Shown here: positions 11,475 to 21,727 of the stretch, piece after piece
Numbering within the stretch: position 1 is the first letter of the stretch
Layout: each line of letters starts with the position of its first letter
Assembly: GCA_035477115.1 (NCBI GenBank)
Contig: DATIKW010000039.1
Coordinates: 1 to 64,000 of the forward strand
Length of the DNA stretch: 64,000 nucleotides
From: UBA995 sp035477115
GTDB taxonomy: Bacteria > Bacillota > Sulfobacillia > UBA995
Reading direction: 5' to 3'
Program-made: the position numbers and the translations under genes
The notes under the pieces: model-generated
What the model was told of the DNA's origin: nothing
Databases searched by the model: none
What the model saw: only the letters and a program-made list of their open reading frames with translations

Positions 11475-12761
11475 TCATGGGCTCTGCAAAGACACGGGGT
11501 CGACTCTCAACTCACCAGAGATAAGCTTTGGCAGGAGCGTGTCGCGCAGGGCGGCGAGAATGGTTGACTGTCGCGCCGCTGCGGCGGCACGCGCAAAGAG
11601 TGGTTCGATCACGTGCCCGAACATCTCCGCGATGGTCTTCGGTGCAACGATGACCTGGAAGTGAGAGAGGGATTCTGCAGGAACGCGCTGCCTGCCACTG
11701 GACCCTGTCATGCTTTGGATCGCGAAGTCGCGGAACTCGCTGCCGCGTGCGAGACAATACGCGAACTCCGGCGGAAGCGGTGGTTTCGGGCGCAAGACGA
11801 TGTACTCCGTTGACCCCCACCCCACCTGGCCTCTTTCCAGGAAATCGACGTAAGCCGTCTTGCCGTTCTCTAGGCACGGAGTGATCCGCGCGACGAGAGT
11901 GTCGCCGTTCACGAACCGCATCCCCGAACCGAACGGGCGATCGATCAGGGAGTCGGGCGTGTGGCCTCGCGTGGGCATGTTGGCCATATCGAGGTAGGGG
12001 GCTACGTCTCCCTTTCGGAGCACCCTGCTCGGATTGACCTCGATAACTTTAGGGAGCGTTCCCACCTCCCACCCCTCCGGAATCTCTCCGAGTTCGGAAT
12101 CGACGAGGCGAGCGGGGAAGAGGTCGGCGAGGTGCTTGGGCAAGCCGGGGTCGCGGCCCTCGGCTTTGGCGCGGACGGGGTCGAAGTCCACGAACCACGA
12201 CTTGAACAGCGCCCGAGCCATGGCCTCCAGCGTCTCGCTCATCCGACGGTTCAGGTCGATCTTGTCGTCCAGTGTGCCGAGGATGTGGGCGATGGCGCGT
12301 TGTTCCTTCAGGTTTTCTGGGATCACGACCTCAATGTCCGAGAAGCGACTCTTCGACACGTTCGTGTAGACCGAACCACCGCCCCCAACGGATTCGAGTT
12401 CGTGCCCAAGTTGCGTGAAGACGTAGTATAGGAACCGTGAGTCAAACTGCCCGCTTGGGATGACGCTATTGATCTGCTGATTGGTGAAACTCGGCCGCGT
12501 GGTGATGCCGCATCTCCCGATGGTCGCAATACACGACATCATCACGGCACTGGGTGGCAGCAAACAACTGTTGAGGATGTTTGCGCTCTGTTCCGACAAT
12601 GATCGCTCGGTGCGGTCGATGAGGACGCGTCCATCCAGGTCTGGAATCGTGATGAACGGGTAGGGACCACCAAAGTTGGATTGGTCTCCGGTAGAGGGCG
12701 TCTTGCCCGTGACGATGCGGCCAAGTGAACCTATTTTCCGAGTGACCCACTTACCCGCCAT
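11475..12761 (-). CDS. hsdS: Type I restriction-modification specificity subunit
   Basis: A 428-aa DNA-recognition subunit with two target-recognition domains and two conserved spacer helices. TRD1 begins WVTRKIGSLGRIVTGKTPST. The central conserved region reads ILGTLDDKIDLNRRMSETLEAMARALF. TRD2 begins ELGEIPEGWEVGTL and the C-terminal region reads ILAALRDTLLPKLISGELRV. The ATG at 12761 has AAGGAG ten bases upstream and lies inside the tail of the decayed hepT gene, which suggests a former translational coupling. The recognition sequence cannot be read from the protein. It must act with HsdM (13.6-15.3 kb) and HsdR (4.3-7.6 kb). Confidence 0.94.
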   Translation of the reverse strand: MAGKWVTRKIGSLGRIVTGKTPSTGDQSNFGGPYPFITIPDLDGRVLIDRTERSLSEQSANILNSCLLPPSAVMMSCIATIGRCGITTRPSFTNQQINSVIPSGQFDSRFLYYVFTQLGHELESVGGGGSVYTNVSKSRFSDIEVVIPENLKEQRAIAHILGTLDDKIDLNRRMSETLEAMARALFKSWFVDFDPVRAKAEGRDPGLPKHLADLFPARLVDSELGEIPEGWEVGTLPKVIEVNPSRVLRKGDVAPYLDMANMPTRGHTPDSLIDRPFGSGMRFVNGDTLVARITPCLENGKTAYVDFLERGQVGWGSTEYIVLRPKPPLPPEFAYCLARGSEFRDFAIQSMTGSSGRQRVPAESLSHFQVIVAPKTIAEMFGHVIEPLFARAAAAARQSTILAALRDTLLPKLISGELRVDPVSLQSP

Positions 12762-13066
12762 GTCCAAGCTCCTTCGGATTGCCAACGATGGCGGCATCCC
12801 AGACAATATCGGCGTCGATATTGAAGCATCTGTGAACCAACACGGTTCGCATTCCGATGATGTTGGGTCATTTGATTTCGCAGCGCCAGCGTGTGCACGT
12901 CTTGAGGCAAGGCCCGGGCTGCCTCACCGATCGTCTGCAGGTTACGAACGCACCAGCCCTGCAACAACTCGTTCTGCTCGAATGCGGCCTTGCCGCGGTG
13001 CAGATGGCGTTCGATGGCCGGGATGGCCTCGAGGATGTCACGCAACCGTTCCCTGGGATCTCTCAT
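12751..13066 (-). pseudogene. Degenerate HEPN (HepT/DUF86) gene
   Basis: The N-terminal half reads as a DUF86/HepT HEPN RNase: MRDPRERLRDILEAIPAIER, then QGWCVRNLQTIGEAARALP. After ALR the reading changes frame. The rest of the domain, including the RTVLVH (R-x4-H) catalytic motif and NIDADIVWDA, is found in another frame down to a TAA at 12751. In that frame a TGA (12868-12870) also stands where a Trp codon is expected (EIK-stop-PNIIGM). At least two lesions are therefore visible. The ATG overlaps the stop of the MNT remnant. This was probably the toxin half of a HEPN/MNT pair inside the RM operon. Confidence 0.75.
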
Positions 13067-13329
13067 AGCGGCACCGCCTCCCGGATCACCCGATCCCGGA
13101 TGCGCGTCTTGAGCCCTCGCTCGGTCACAACGTCCAGCGGACGCCCCAACAGACGGTCCAAATCGTACTGAAGACATCCCAAATCGAAGAGGCTGCGTCC
13201 AGGCTCCATCTCGACGAGGAAATCAATATCACTTCGGGCATCGGCTTCCCGGCGCGCCTGCAAACCGAAGACGCGCACATTTCTCTCCCCGTAGCGTGCG
13301 GCAATACGCAGGATATCGGCGCGCCTTTC
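13063..13329 (-). pseudogene. Degenerate MNT-type nucleotidyltransferase (MntA antitoxin remnant)
   Basis: The reading frame E-R-R-A-D-I-L-R-I-A-A-R-Y-G, then NVRVFGLQARREADARSDIDFLVEM, and a tail with LLGRPLDVVTERGL and RDRVIREAV, matches the MNT antitoxin of HEPN/MNT modules. A TAG stands directly before the expected N-terminus and no normal start codon follows until a GTG (13278) inside the first strand. The catalytic GSxxRG is changed to GLQARR, while the DxD (DID) remains. The start loss and active-site change indicate decay. It overlaps hepT by 4 bp. Confidence 0.7.
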
Positions 13330-13342
13330 CTACCAGAGATCG

Positions 13343-13592
13343 TCACCCACCATGCCCCAGCTCCCTCAGCCTCACGGCTACCCTGGCGTCCAGCTTCAAA
13401 AACACAACGTATTCCTCGCAGACATCCACAGCCACCACTTTGCCTTCACTCAGGGCAGCAAGGTGCTCGGCCTGCAAAACGATTACTTCTTGGTGCCAGC
13501 GCTTCCCAAAAGGCTTTTCAGTCTCTTCGACATTGCAGATGTTATCAACGACAGCGATACGCGGGTCGGTCTGGGACCCGGCTTCCTTTCGG

Positions 13593-13603
<11 letters not shown>
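13343..13603 (-). CDS. Small hypothetical protein between hsdM and the MNT/HEPN remnant
   Basis: An 86-aa ORF whose ATG lies within the last codons of hsdM (11-bp overlap), so it is probably translationally coupled. The C-terminal half is the most protein-like: an AEHLAALSEGKVVAVDVCEEYVVFLKLD stretch with an alternating beta pattern. The N-terminus is polar. I do not recognise a family. Its place in the operon suggests an accessory role or a TA remnant; the coding status is moderately supported by the overlap and composition. Confidence 0.5.
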
Positions 13604-15317
<1,714 letters not shown>

Positions 15318-15357
15318 AGTTCGTCCCTATCTCCTCCTGGCCGAACTCCTGCCTGCC

Positions 15358-15534
15358 CTACCGGAACAGTTTCCTCATCCCCCGGCCGACGGCGCGACCC
15401 ACGGCGCGGCGGCCGATCCGGCGGGCGATCTTGCCGGGGCTGCCGCTGCTCACCGCCGAGAAGTCGCCAAGGAACCTGGCCAACTGGTACAGCACGCCCC
15501 GAGTCTTGTTGATCGAGCTGCCTTTGCGGGACAT
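15358..15534 (-). CDS. Small basic protein, 58 aa
   Basis: A 58-codon gene starting MSRKGSSINKTRGVLYQLAR and ending GRAVGRGMRKLFR. It is strongly basic with two amphipathic helices separated by a Ser/Gly/Pro turn (VSSGSPGKIARR). GGAGGGAG lies about twelve bases before the ATG. The composition suggests nucleic-acid or membrane association. I recall similar short proteins in Bacillota genomes but no named function. It lies between the CBS protein and hsdM on the same strand, just outside the defence operon. Confidence 0.65.
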   Translation of the reverse strand: MSRKGSSINKTRGVLYQLARFLGDFSAVSSGSPGKIARRIGRRAVGRAVGRGMRKLFR

Positions 15535-15589
15535 GGACTTCGCTCCCTCCCCTGAGTTTGACCCCGGCCGTCCGACCCCGTCCGCCCGG

Positions 15590-16075
15590 TCAATCGAGGG
15601 CGTGGGGCTTCCGTTCGGTGAGCGCGGCGATGGCCGCGATCAGGTCGCCGCGGCTGATGATGCCGACCAGCCGTCCCCGGCGGAGCACGGGAAGCCGGTT
15701 GATCTTGCGGCGGCCCATCAGTTGCGCGACCGCTTCCAGACATTCGTCCTCGTCCACCGTGATCAGCTTCCGCGTCATCACTTCCTTGACCGGGGTCTGA
15801 CCTATCTGGGCGAGACCTCTCCGGAAGGAGACGACGTCATCGAGGGTGGCGTGGGGGGAGACCCAGGCGAAAGGATCGCGCAAGCGCGTGAGCTGAACCC
15901 GCTGGCTGGCCAGGATCAGGTCGTGCTCGGAGATCATGCCGACCATTTGCCCCGATGCGTCCACCACGGGCACACCGCTGATCTTGTGCTGGTCGAGCAG
16001 CCGGGCCGCTTCGGCCAAGGTTGCTTCGGGTCCTATGGTAATGACGGGGCTGCTCATCACATCGCCGGCTTTCAA
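15590..16075 (-). CDS. CBS-pair domain protein
   Basis: A 161-aa protein made of two CBS motifs (Bateman module). CBS1 covers residues ~2-60 (MSSPVITIGPEATLAEAARLL...GMISEHDLI) and CBS2 ~95-155 (VMTRKLITVDEDECLEAVAQLM...VGIISRGDLIAAIA). Such modules usually bind adenine nucleotides (AMP, ATP, SAM) and act as stand-alone sensors. No output domain is present, so the partner is unknown. The start is a TTG at 16075 that fits the family's MKAxDVM N-terminus. It is divergent from the dipeptide epimerase, with a 98-bp gap. Confidence 0.9.
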   Translation of the reverse strand: MKAGDVMSSPVITIGPEATLAEAARLLDQHKISGVPVVDASGQMVGMISEHDLILASQRVQLTRLRDPFAWVSPHATLDDVVSFRRGLAQIGQTPVKEVMTRKLITVDEDECLEAVAQLMGRRKINRLPVLRRGRLVGIISRGDLIAAIAALTERKPHALD

Positions 16076-16173
16076 CGCTCACGCCCCCCGGATGCTAGTC
16101 TGGCGTAGATGATTCCCCTTGGAAGGTATGGGATCCTCTCTGGACGCAGGACATCGCCGGGAGAACATGGAAG

Positions 16174-17277
16174 ATGAGGTTTCGCATAGAGAGGAGCATG
16201 ACCTTGCGCATCGTCGGACTGGCGGTACGAGCGTGGGACCTGAAGCTCGAGAGTCCGTTCACCATCTCCCTGGGGACCTTCCACGAAGCCCCGAATGTCC
16301 TGGTAGAGGTGGCAATCGAGACCGCGGACGGCAGGAGAGTGCGGGGATACGGGGAGGGCGCGCCCACCACCATGGTGGCGGGAGAGACCCGCGAGGGCAC
16401 CCTGGCGTTCCTGGGGCAGGTCGCCCCCTTGCTGGAGGGACGCGAAGCGGAGGACCTGGAGGGGATCCATGCGCTGTTGAACCGGGTCAGCCCCAGGCAT
16501 TTCGCCGCGAAGGCCGCCGTCGACCTGGCGCTGCACGACGCCATCGCCCGGGCGGCCGGGGTGCCGCTGGCCGGGTGGCTGGGAGGAGTGACCCGCCCTT
16601 TCCCCACCGACGTCACCGTCGGCCTGGGTGCACCGCAGGCCATGGCCGACAAGGCCGAAGCGGAAGTCAGGGCGGGATTCTCGGTGCTCAAGCTGAAGCT
16701 GGGGTCGACCGAGGCGGAGGACGTGGAGCGGGTCCAGCGGGTGCGGGCCCGGGTGGGTCCCGGGGTCGGCCTGCGGCTGGATGCCAACCAGGCGTGGACG
16801 CCGGTGGCGGCCTTGCGGATCATCGAGCGGGTGGAACCGCTCGGCATCGAACTGGTGGAACAGCCGGTGCGGGCGGGGAACGTACGGGGGCTGGCCGAGG
16901 TGGCCCGGAGGTCGCCGGTGCCGATCATGGCCGACGAGAGCCTGTTCACCCCCGAGGACGCCTTCCGGCTGGCAGAGCAGCAGGCTTGCCACGTATTCAA
17001 CATCAAGCTGATGAAGTGCGGCGGGCTTTACCCGGCAAGGAAGATCAACGCCATCGGCGAGGCGGCCCACATCCGCACCTTCCTGGGGTGCATGCTGGAG
17101 AGCCGGCTGGGCATCGCGGCCGCGGCCCACTTCGTGGCCGCCACCGGCAACGTCCTGGGGGCGGACCTCGATTCTCACCTGTACTTCCGGGAGGATCCGC
17201 TGGAAGGCGGACCTCGCATCGAGCGGGGCGAGTTCCGCTTCCCTCCCGGACCGGGGGCAGGCCCGGTGCCGCGATAG
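16174..17277 (+). CDS. Dipeptide epimerase (enolase superfamily, MLE/AEE type)
   Basis: An enolase-superfamily enzyme, most like L-Ala-D/L-Glu epimerases that recycle murein peptides. The capping domain is N-terminal. The barrel carries the second-strand KLKL lysines (K173, K175), metal ligands D203 (LDANQAW), E229 (ELVEQP) and D254 (ADES), and the opposite catalytic Lys K278 (NIKLMKCGG). GCMLESRLGI forms the eighth-strand specificity region. The arrangement fits 1,1-proton transfer between two lysines. The start at 16174 has GGGAG ten bases upstream; a second ATG at 16198 (MTLRIVGL) with AGAGGAGC is also plausible. It converges with the CoA activase gene. The substrate could be another dipeptide. 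Confidence 0.9.
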   Translation: MRFRIERSMTLRIVGLAVRAWDLKLESPFTISLGTFHEAPNVLVEVAIETADGRRVRGYGEGAPTTMVAGETREGTLAFLGQVAPLLEGREAEDLEGIHALLNRVSPRHFAAKAAVDLALHDAIARAAGVPLAGWLGGVTRPFPTDVTVGLGAPQAMADKAEAEVRAGFSVLKLKLGSTEAEDVERVQRVRARVGPGVGLRLDANQAWTPVAALRIIERVEPLGIELVEQPVRAGNVRGLAEVARRSPVPIMADESLFTPEDAFRLAEQQACHVFNIKLMKCGGLYPARKINAIGEAAHIRTFLGCMLESRLGIAAAAHFVAATGNVLGADLDSHLYFREDPLEGGPRIERGEFRFPPGPGAGPVPR

Positions 17278-17295
17278 CGCTCGGCCGGGCCGCTG

Positions 17296-20200
17296 CTAGT
17301 CGGCGGCTATTCCCGCCAGCTCCCGGGCCTGATATACCAGGCCCCGGATGAACTCCTCACGGTTGGGATTGTCCTTGCCGTCGTAGTACAGGGCGACCAT
17401 GGGCAGGCCCACGTCGTGCCGCATCCGGTTGATCTGCGCCTCGACGATCGAGCCGGGCAGGCAGTTGAAGGGCGCCACGAAGATCACCCCGTGCACCTCG
17501 CGGCGGCGGGCCAGGGCGTAAGGGCGGCCGATAGTCATCGGCGGCTCTCCTCCGTAGTGACCCGACACGTAAGGGCCCGCCAGGCGCGCGATTTCCAGCG
17601 GGTCCGGCTCGTGCTCCACCGCGTGCGCGGCGGCGGCGATGCGGCGCTCATCGCGCCGCGCCAGGCTGTCCATCCCCTTGAAGGCGATCCGGCGGAGGAG
17701 TTGGGCCGGCTCCCGGGTCTGCCGATATAGCTCGCGGGCTTCGCGCAGGTTGATGTGGGCCGCGAACTGGAACAACTCGGATGCGGGCGAAAGGGAGACC
17801 TCGCCCCCCGCCTCCTCCACCTTGCGAATCAGGTCCTGGTTGGAGCGGTCGTCGAGCCGGACGTAAAACTCCCCGCTGATGACGATGCGGGGCCGGGGGG
17901 CGGCCGGCGCGCGGACGGCGGCGAAATCGGAGCCGGCGGCCCGCAGGAGTCCCTCGATCGGCCGCAGATGGGCGCCGCTCACCAGGAGGCGCGGGCTGGC
18001 GGGCAGCTTGACCAGCACCGCGTCGAGTTGTGCCGCCCATCGGTCGAAGCAAGCCTGGGCGGCTCCGGGCTCGCGCTCGTACGGGCGGGTGGCGAGGAGC
18101 AGCTTGTACAGGGCGTCGATGGCCAGCAGCCCATCGAAGGCGGCGGCGGCCGCGCCGACGCCGAAACGCTTCAGGGTGTCGGCCAAGGTGAGCGAGCAGA
18201 TCTTGCGGTCGCCATGGCCGGCCCGGTTGAGCAGCAGAGCTTGCGTCGGAGCGTACAGCCCGTAGCGGCAAGGTCCCCACGCCCCGCCCTGGAAAAAGGC
18301 CAGCCGACCGTCGTCGTGCGTCTCCAGGTAAGCCATGAAGTCCTGCAAGTTCTGGATGAGGGGCAGGCACTCATCGCCGTTGACGTACCGGCGGGCCAGG
18401 GACATGTCGGGGTCGGGGCTGCGGGGGAGCATCTCCGCCTCCAGCCCGAGGCGGCGGAACAAGGCGGCGAATACCCGGGCATGCGGGCTGGGCTCGGGCA
18501 CCAGCACCCGGCAGTCCAGCTCCGGCAGCGACAGGGTCCGTGAAGATAGCACCGTGGGCAGCACGAGGCGGTCGCGGGAGCGGCAGGTGTTCTTGAACGC
18601 CTCGAGGCGGGTGACCATCCCGGCCGGGGCGGTATGCTCGTCCATGGTCAAACGCAGGCCGGGGGAGACCATGTCCAGGTAGTGGCGGAGCATGGCGTTA
18701 GGCCCGCACTTGAACGGGTCCTGGAGGACGGTGTACAGGACGGGGAAGCCACCCTCCCGGCGCTGATTCAGGTAGCGGGCGACGAAGGCCGCCGACAGGA
18801 TCCGCTGGGCCTGAGCCGGGTAGATGTGGTGAACCCGATCGAGGAAGGTCTCGAACTCGCGCTGGAACTCCTCCCGGGAGCCGAACCGGCTCGTGGTGAT
18901 GCGCCCCTCGTACCAGCCCTGCAGGTACGATAGCAGGAACTCCTGGGGCAGCGCGACGACGCCGGCCTGCCGGGCGTAGCGGAGCGACCGCTTGGCCGCT
19001 TCCTCGTCGTACACCGTGTACAGACGGCCGAGGAAGACGGCGGCGATGTTGTCCTCCCCGACCAGGGCCGGCAAGCTCTCCACCACCCGCTGTCCTTCCC
19101 GTTCCATCGCCCGGTCGAAGGTCTCCTGTTCCCGATAAGCGGCCGCTACCGCCCGCCGCAGTCCGGCCTCGGAGTAACCATCGCCCAGCACCTGACGGGC
19201 GATGGGGCGGAGCTGCTCCCGGATCGCACGCCGGCCCCGGCGGTAGTTGAGTTGCGCATACAGCAGCTTGCCCGGCGGCGGATTGACCGTCGCCTCCACC
19301 GTGCCGCGGATGGTCTGAAGCAGCGGGCAGGTGAACCCGCGCGGCCAAACAGTTGCCCAGGGTAGCGGTTCCTCGTCCACCACCTCGGGGACGAACAGGT
19401 AGTCGACCCCCTGGTCGAGCAAGGCCTGATAGTGGCCGACCAGGATTTCCACCGGGTAACACATCTCGGTATCGAGGCGGCGCTTGCCTTCGAGCAGCGC
19501 CTGGTCGGAGTTGATCGCCGAGACGACCACCCGCAGGCCGAGTTCTCTCAGGAAAGCCGCCCAGAACGGGTAGTGGTCGTAGAAGAGGCCAGCCCGGGCG
19601 ACGCCTACGGCGGGTCCGGTCTCGTTCACCTTGACCCGGGCAAGCAGGTCGTTACGGGCGGCGGCGAAGTCGGGCAGCCGATCCTGGCGGGCGGCCCGCC
19701 GGGTCTCCAGTCCCGAGTAACGGCCGCAGCGGTCCCCGTAGAGGACGGTCGTGCCGTCGGCGAAGGTGAGGACGTCGAGCATGCAGTGGTGTCCGTGCTC
19801 GCACCGGGCGGAACACTTGCGCTGGCCGCGGGAGAACTGCCGCAACTGGTCAAGGCCGGGGAAGGCATTATCCCCCGCGATCCCCCGCCGGTGGAAATTC
19901 CGGGCCATCAAGGCGCTGCCGAGGGCCCCGGTCAACTCGGGGGAGGGCGGCACGGTGATATCCTGCCCCACCTCGGCGGCCATCGCAGCGGCCAGGGCAT
20001 GGTTGCGGGCGGTGGCACCGGTGAAGATCACCCGGCCCTCCAGCGTCCGATTCTCCGCCGTCTTGCGCAGGTAGTTGCGGGCGGAGGAGTAGGCCAGGCT
20101 GGCCAATTGCTCGGGCAGGGGGAGCCCCTGGGAGGCCGCCGAGGCCAGCGCCGACTGGGACAGGAGGGTGCAGATATCTCCCAGGTCCAAAGCATAGGCG

Positions 20201-21606
20201 GCGGCGAAGGCCTGGGCGGAGAACTGGGTGGCGATGTCGATGCCCAGCAGGCCGGCCAGGTTCTCGAGGAAAGTGCCGGTACCCGCGGCGCACACCGGGT
20301 TCATGCGGTAGTCGTGAAGCACCCCGGCCTTGAGCTGCAGGAACTTGGAGTCCTCGCCGCCGATCTCGATGATCGCGAGGTCGTCGCTGCCGCCGCACAG
20401 GTACTTGACTCCCTCGGCCTGGCAGGTGATCTCGTCCACCGCGTACTCCGCCCCGACGGTCTTCTGCGACAGGAAGCGGCCGGAACCGGTGGTGCAGGCG
20501 ACGATGGTGGAACCCGCCAGCCGCTCGCCGAACTGCTCCCGCACCCGGCGGATGAGTTCCAAGACCTGCAGGGCCGGGCGGCCCGCGGTAGGGAGGTAGA
20601 TGCCGCCGATCAGCTTGCCCGTGCGGTCGAGGAGCACGCATTTGGTGGACACGGACCCGCAGTCCACCCCGAGGTACACGCAGGAGACATCTAGCTGGTC
20701 CGCCGCGCCCGTCAGGTCGGGCAAGTAGTGAACCCGGCCGGGGTCAAGGGGGGGCAGGGGACTGGTGGGGACGTAGGGGCGCGACAGGATGGCAGCGAAG
20801 TCGATGTCTCTCAGGTCCACCTCCAAACCATCCCCCGCAGCGCCGAGGGCCACCAGATGCTCGTGATGGGGAGCGATGACCAGTCGGTCTTCCCCTATGC
20901 CCTCCCGCAGGAAGCGAAGGACGGCCGGATTGTTGGCCACTCCGCCGACGATGGCCACCCGGGCCCGGCCGAAGGCGCGGTTCTGAGCCACGCTGTGGAG
21001 CACCATCTCCGCCAGTGTCCGGGCCAGCCCGGCGGCCACCGTGCTCTGCGTGGCCCCTTCGTTGATGGCGTGGGTCATATCCGACTTGGCGAAGATGGCG
21101 CACCGTCCGGAAATGCGGATCGGCGAGTCGGCGGTCAGCGCGAGTTCCGCCAACCCGCGGTCATCAAACCCCATGCGGGTGGCTTGTTGGTACCAGAAGG
21201 AGCCGCTGCCCGCCGCGCACTGGCCGTTGCGGTTGAAGAAGGTGGGGGTGCCCCCGGGGCCGATTTCGAGGTAGTACATGTTCTCATGACCGAGGGAGAT
21301 GACGGCCTCGGCCGAGATGCCGGCAAGGGAAAGTCCTTGAGCCAGTGCCTCCATTTCCAGGACCGGACGGGCACCGAGTTCGCGGGCGAGCAAGTGGGCA
21401 TTGGCGCCGGTGAGTCCGAGACGCACGCGCCCCGAAAGCTGGCCGCCGAACAGCTCGCGCAGGCACTCCCTGGCCGCTTCCACCGGCCGTCCGGCGGTGG
21501 GCACGCTCGCCCGGCGTACTGCTTCCCCCGCGACCATCGTGCCCTTGACGGCGAACGTCCCCATGTCGAGTCCGACCGCCGGAAGATTTCCCTGCAGCGC
21601 AACCAT
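17296..21606 (-). CDS. Giant acyl-CoA dehydratase activase (two ASKHA domains, DUF2229, HgdB-like)
   Basis: A 1436-aa fusion related to HgdC/BcrA-type activators of 2-hydroxyacyl-CoA dehydratases. The first ASKHA (BadF/BadG) domain is at ~10-270 (VGLDMGTFAVKGTMV; QCAAGSGSFWYQ cluster Cys). The second is at ~305-575 (VYLGVDCGSVSTKCVLLDR; VCAAGTGTFLENL cluster Cys). A DUF2229/CoA-activase domain lies at ~665-890, followed by an HgdB-like dehydratase-type region. Dimeric activators use these Cys for one [4Fe-4S] cluster and ATP hydrolysis for low-potential electron transfer. The length is normal for this fused family. No separate dehydratase alpha/beta subunits or CoA-transferase are nearby, so the client is unknown. 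The ATG is at 21606. Confidence 0.9.
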   Translation of the reverse strand: MVALQGNLPAVGLDMGTFAVKGTMVAGEAVRRASVPTAGRPVEAARECLRELFGGQLSGRVRLGLTGANAHLLARELGARPVLEMEALAQGLSLAGISAEAVISLGHENMYYLEIGPGGTPTFFNRNGQCAAGSGSFWYQQATRMGFDDRGLAELALTADSPIRISGRCAIFAKSDMTHAINEGATQSTVAAGLARTLAEMVLHSVAQNRAFGRARVAIVGGVANNPAVLRFLREGIGEDRLVIAPHHEHLVALGAAGDGLEVDLRDIDFAAILSRPYVPTSPLPPLDPGRVHYLPDLTGAADQLDVSCVYLGVDCGSVSTKCVLLDRTGKLIGGIYLPTAGRPALQVLELIRRVREQFGERLAGSTIVACTTGSGRFLSQKTVGAEYAVDEITCQAEGVKYLCGGSDDLAIIEIGGEDSKFLQLKAGVLHDYRMNPVCAAGTGTFLENLAGLLGIDIATQFSAQAFAAAYALDLGDICTLLSQSALASAASQGLPLPEQLASLAYSSARNYLRKTAENRTLEGRVIFTGATARNHALAAAMAAEVGQDITVPPSPELTGALGSALMARNFHRRGIAGDNAFPGLDQLRQFSRGQRKCSARCEHGHHCMLDVLTFADGTTVLYGDRCGRYSGLETRRAARQDRLPDFAAARNDLLARVKVNETGPAVGVARAGLFYDHYPFWAAFLRELGLRVVVSAINSDQALLEGKRRLDTEMCYPVEILVGHYQALLDQGVDYLFVPEVVDEEPLPWATVWPRGFTCPLLQTIRGTVEATVNPPPGKLLYAQLNYRRGRRAIREQLRPIARQVLGDGYSEAGLRRAVAAAYREQETFDRAMEREGQRVVESLPALVGEDNIAAVFLGRLYTVYDEEAAKRSLRYARQAGVVALPQEFLLSYLQGWYEGRITTSRFGSREEFQREFETFLDRVHHIYPAQAQRILSAAFVARYLNQRREGGFPVLYTVLQDPFKCGPNAMLRHYLDMVSPGLRLTMDEHTAPAGMVTRLEAFKNTCRSRDRLVLPTVLSSRTLSLPELDCRVLVPEPSPHARVFAALFRRLGLEAEMLPRSPDPDMSLARRYVNGDECLPLIQNLQDFMAYLETHDDGRLAFFQGGAWGPCRYGLYAPTQALLLNRAGHGDRKICSLTLADTLKRFGVGAAAAAFDGLLAIDALYKLLLATRPYEREPGAAQACFDRWAAQLDAVLVKLPASPRLLVSGAHLRPIEGLLRAAGSDFAAVRAPAAPRPRIVISGEFYVRLDDRSNQDLIRKVEEAGGEVSLSPASELFQFAAHINLREARELYRQTREPAQLLRRIAFKGMDSLARRDERRIAAAAHAVEHEPDPLEIARLAGPYVSGHYGGEPPMTIGRPYALARRREVHGVIFVAPFNCLPGSIVEAQINRMRHDVGLPMVALYYDGKDNPNREEFIRGLVYQARELAGIAAD

Positions 21607-21727
21607 GGCTGTTCCTCCTCCTGCCGGACTTCATTCGCCTCCGGCCTGAGCTTTCCCCTTGGCAGCAAAATGAACCGGAGGTGGCAATCGCGGATCTGGT
21701 CCAAGGGCGCAGGTAGAGGGGACCGGC

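Noticed and set aside
19432..20694. 420-aa plus-strand ORF opposite the CoA activase
   Set aside because: Antisense to conserved ASKHA domains; low-complexity Gly/Ala/Gln composition and no ribosome-binding site.
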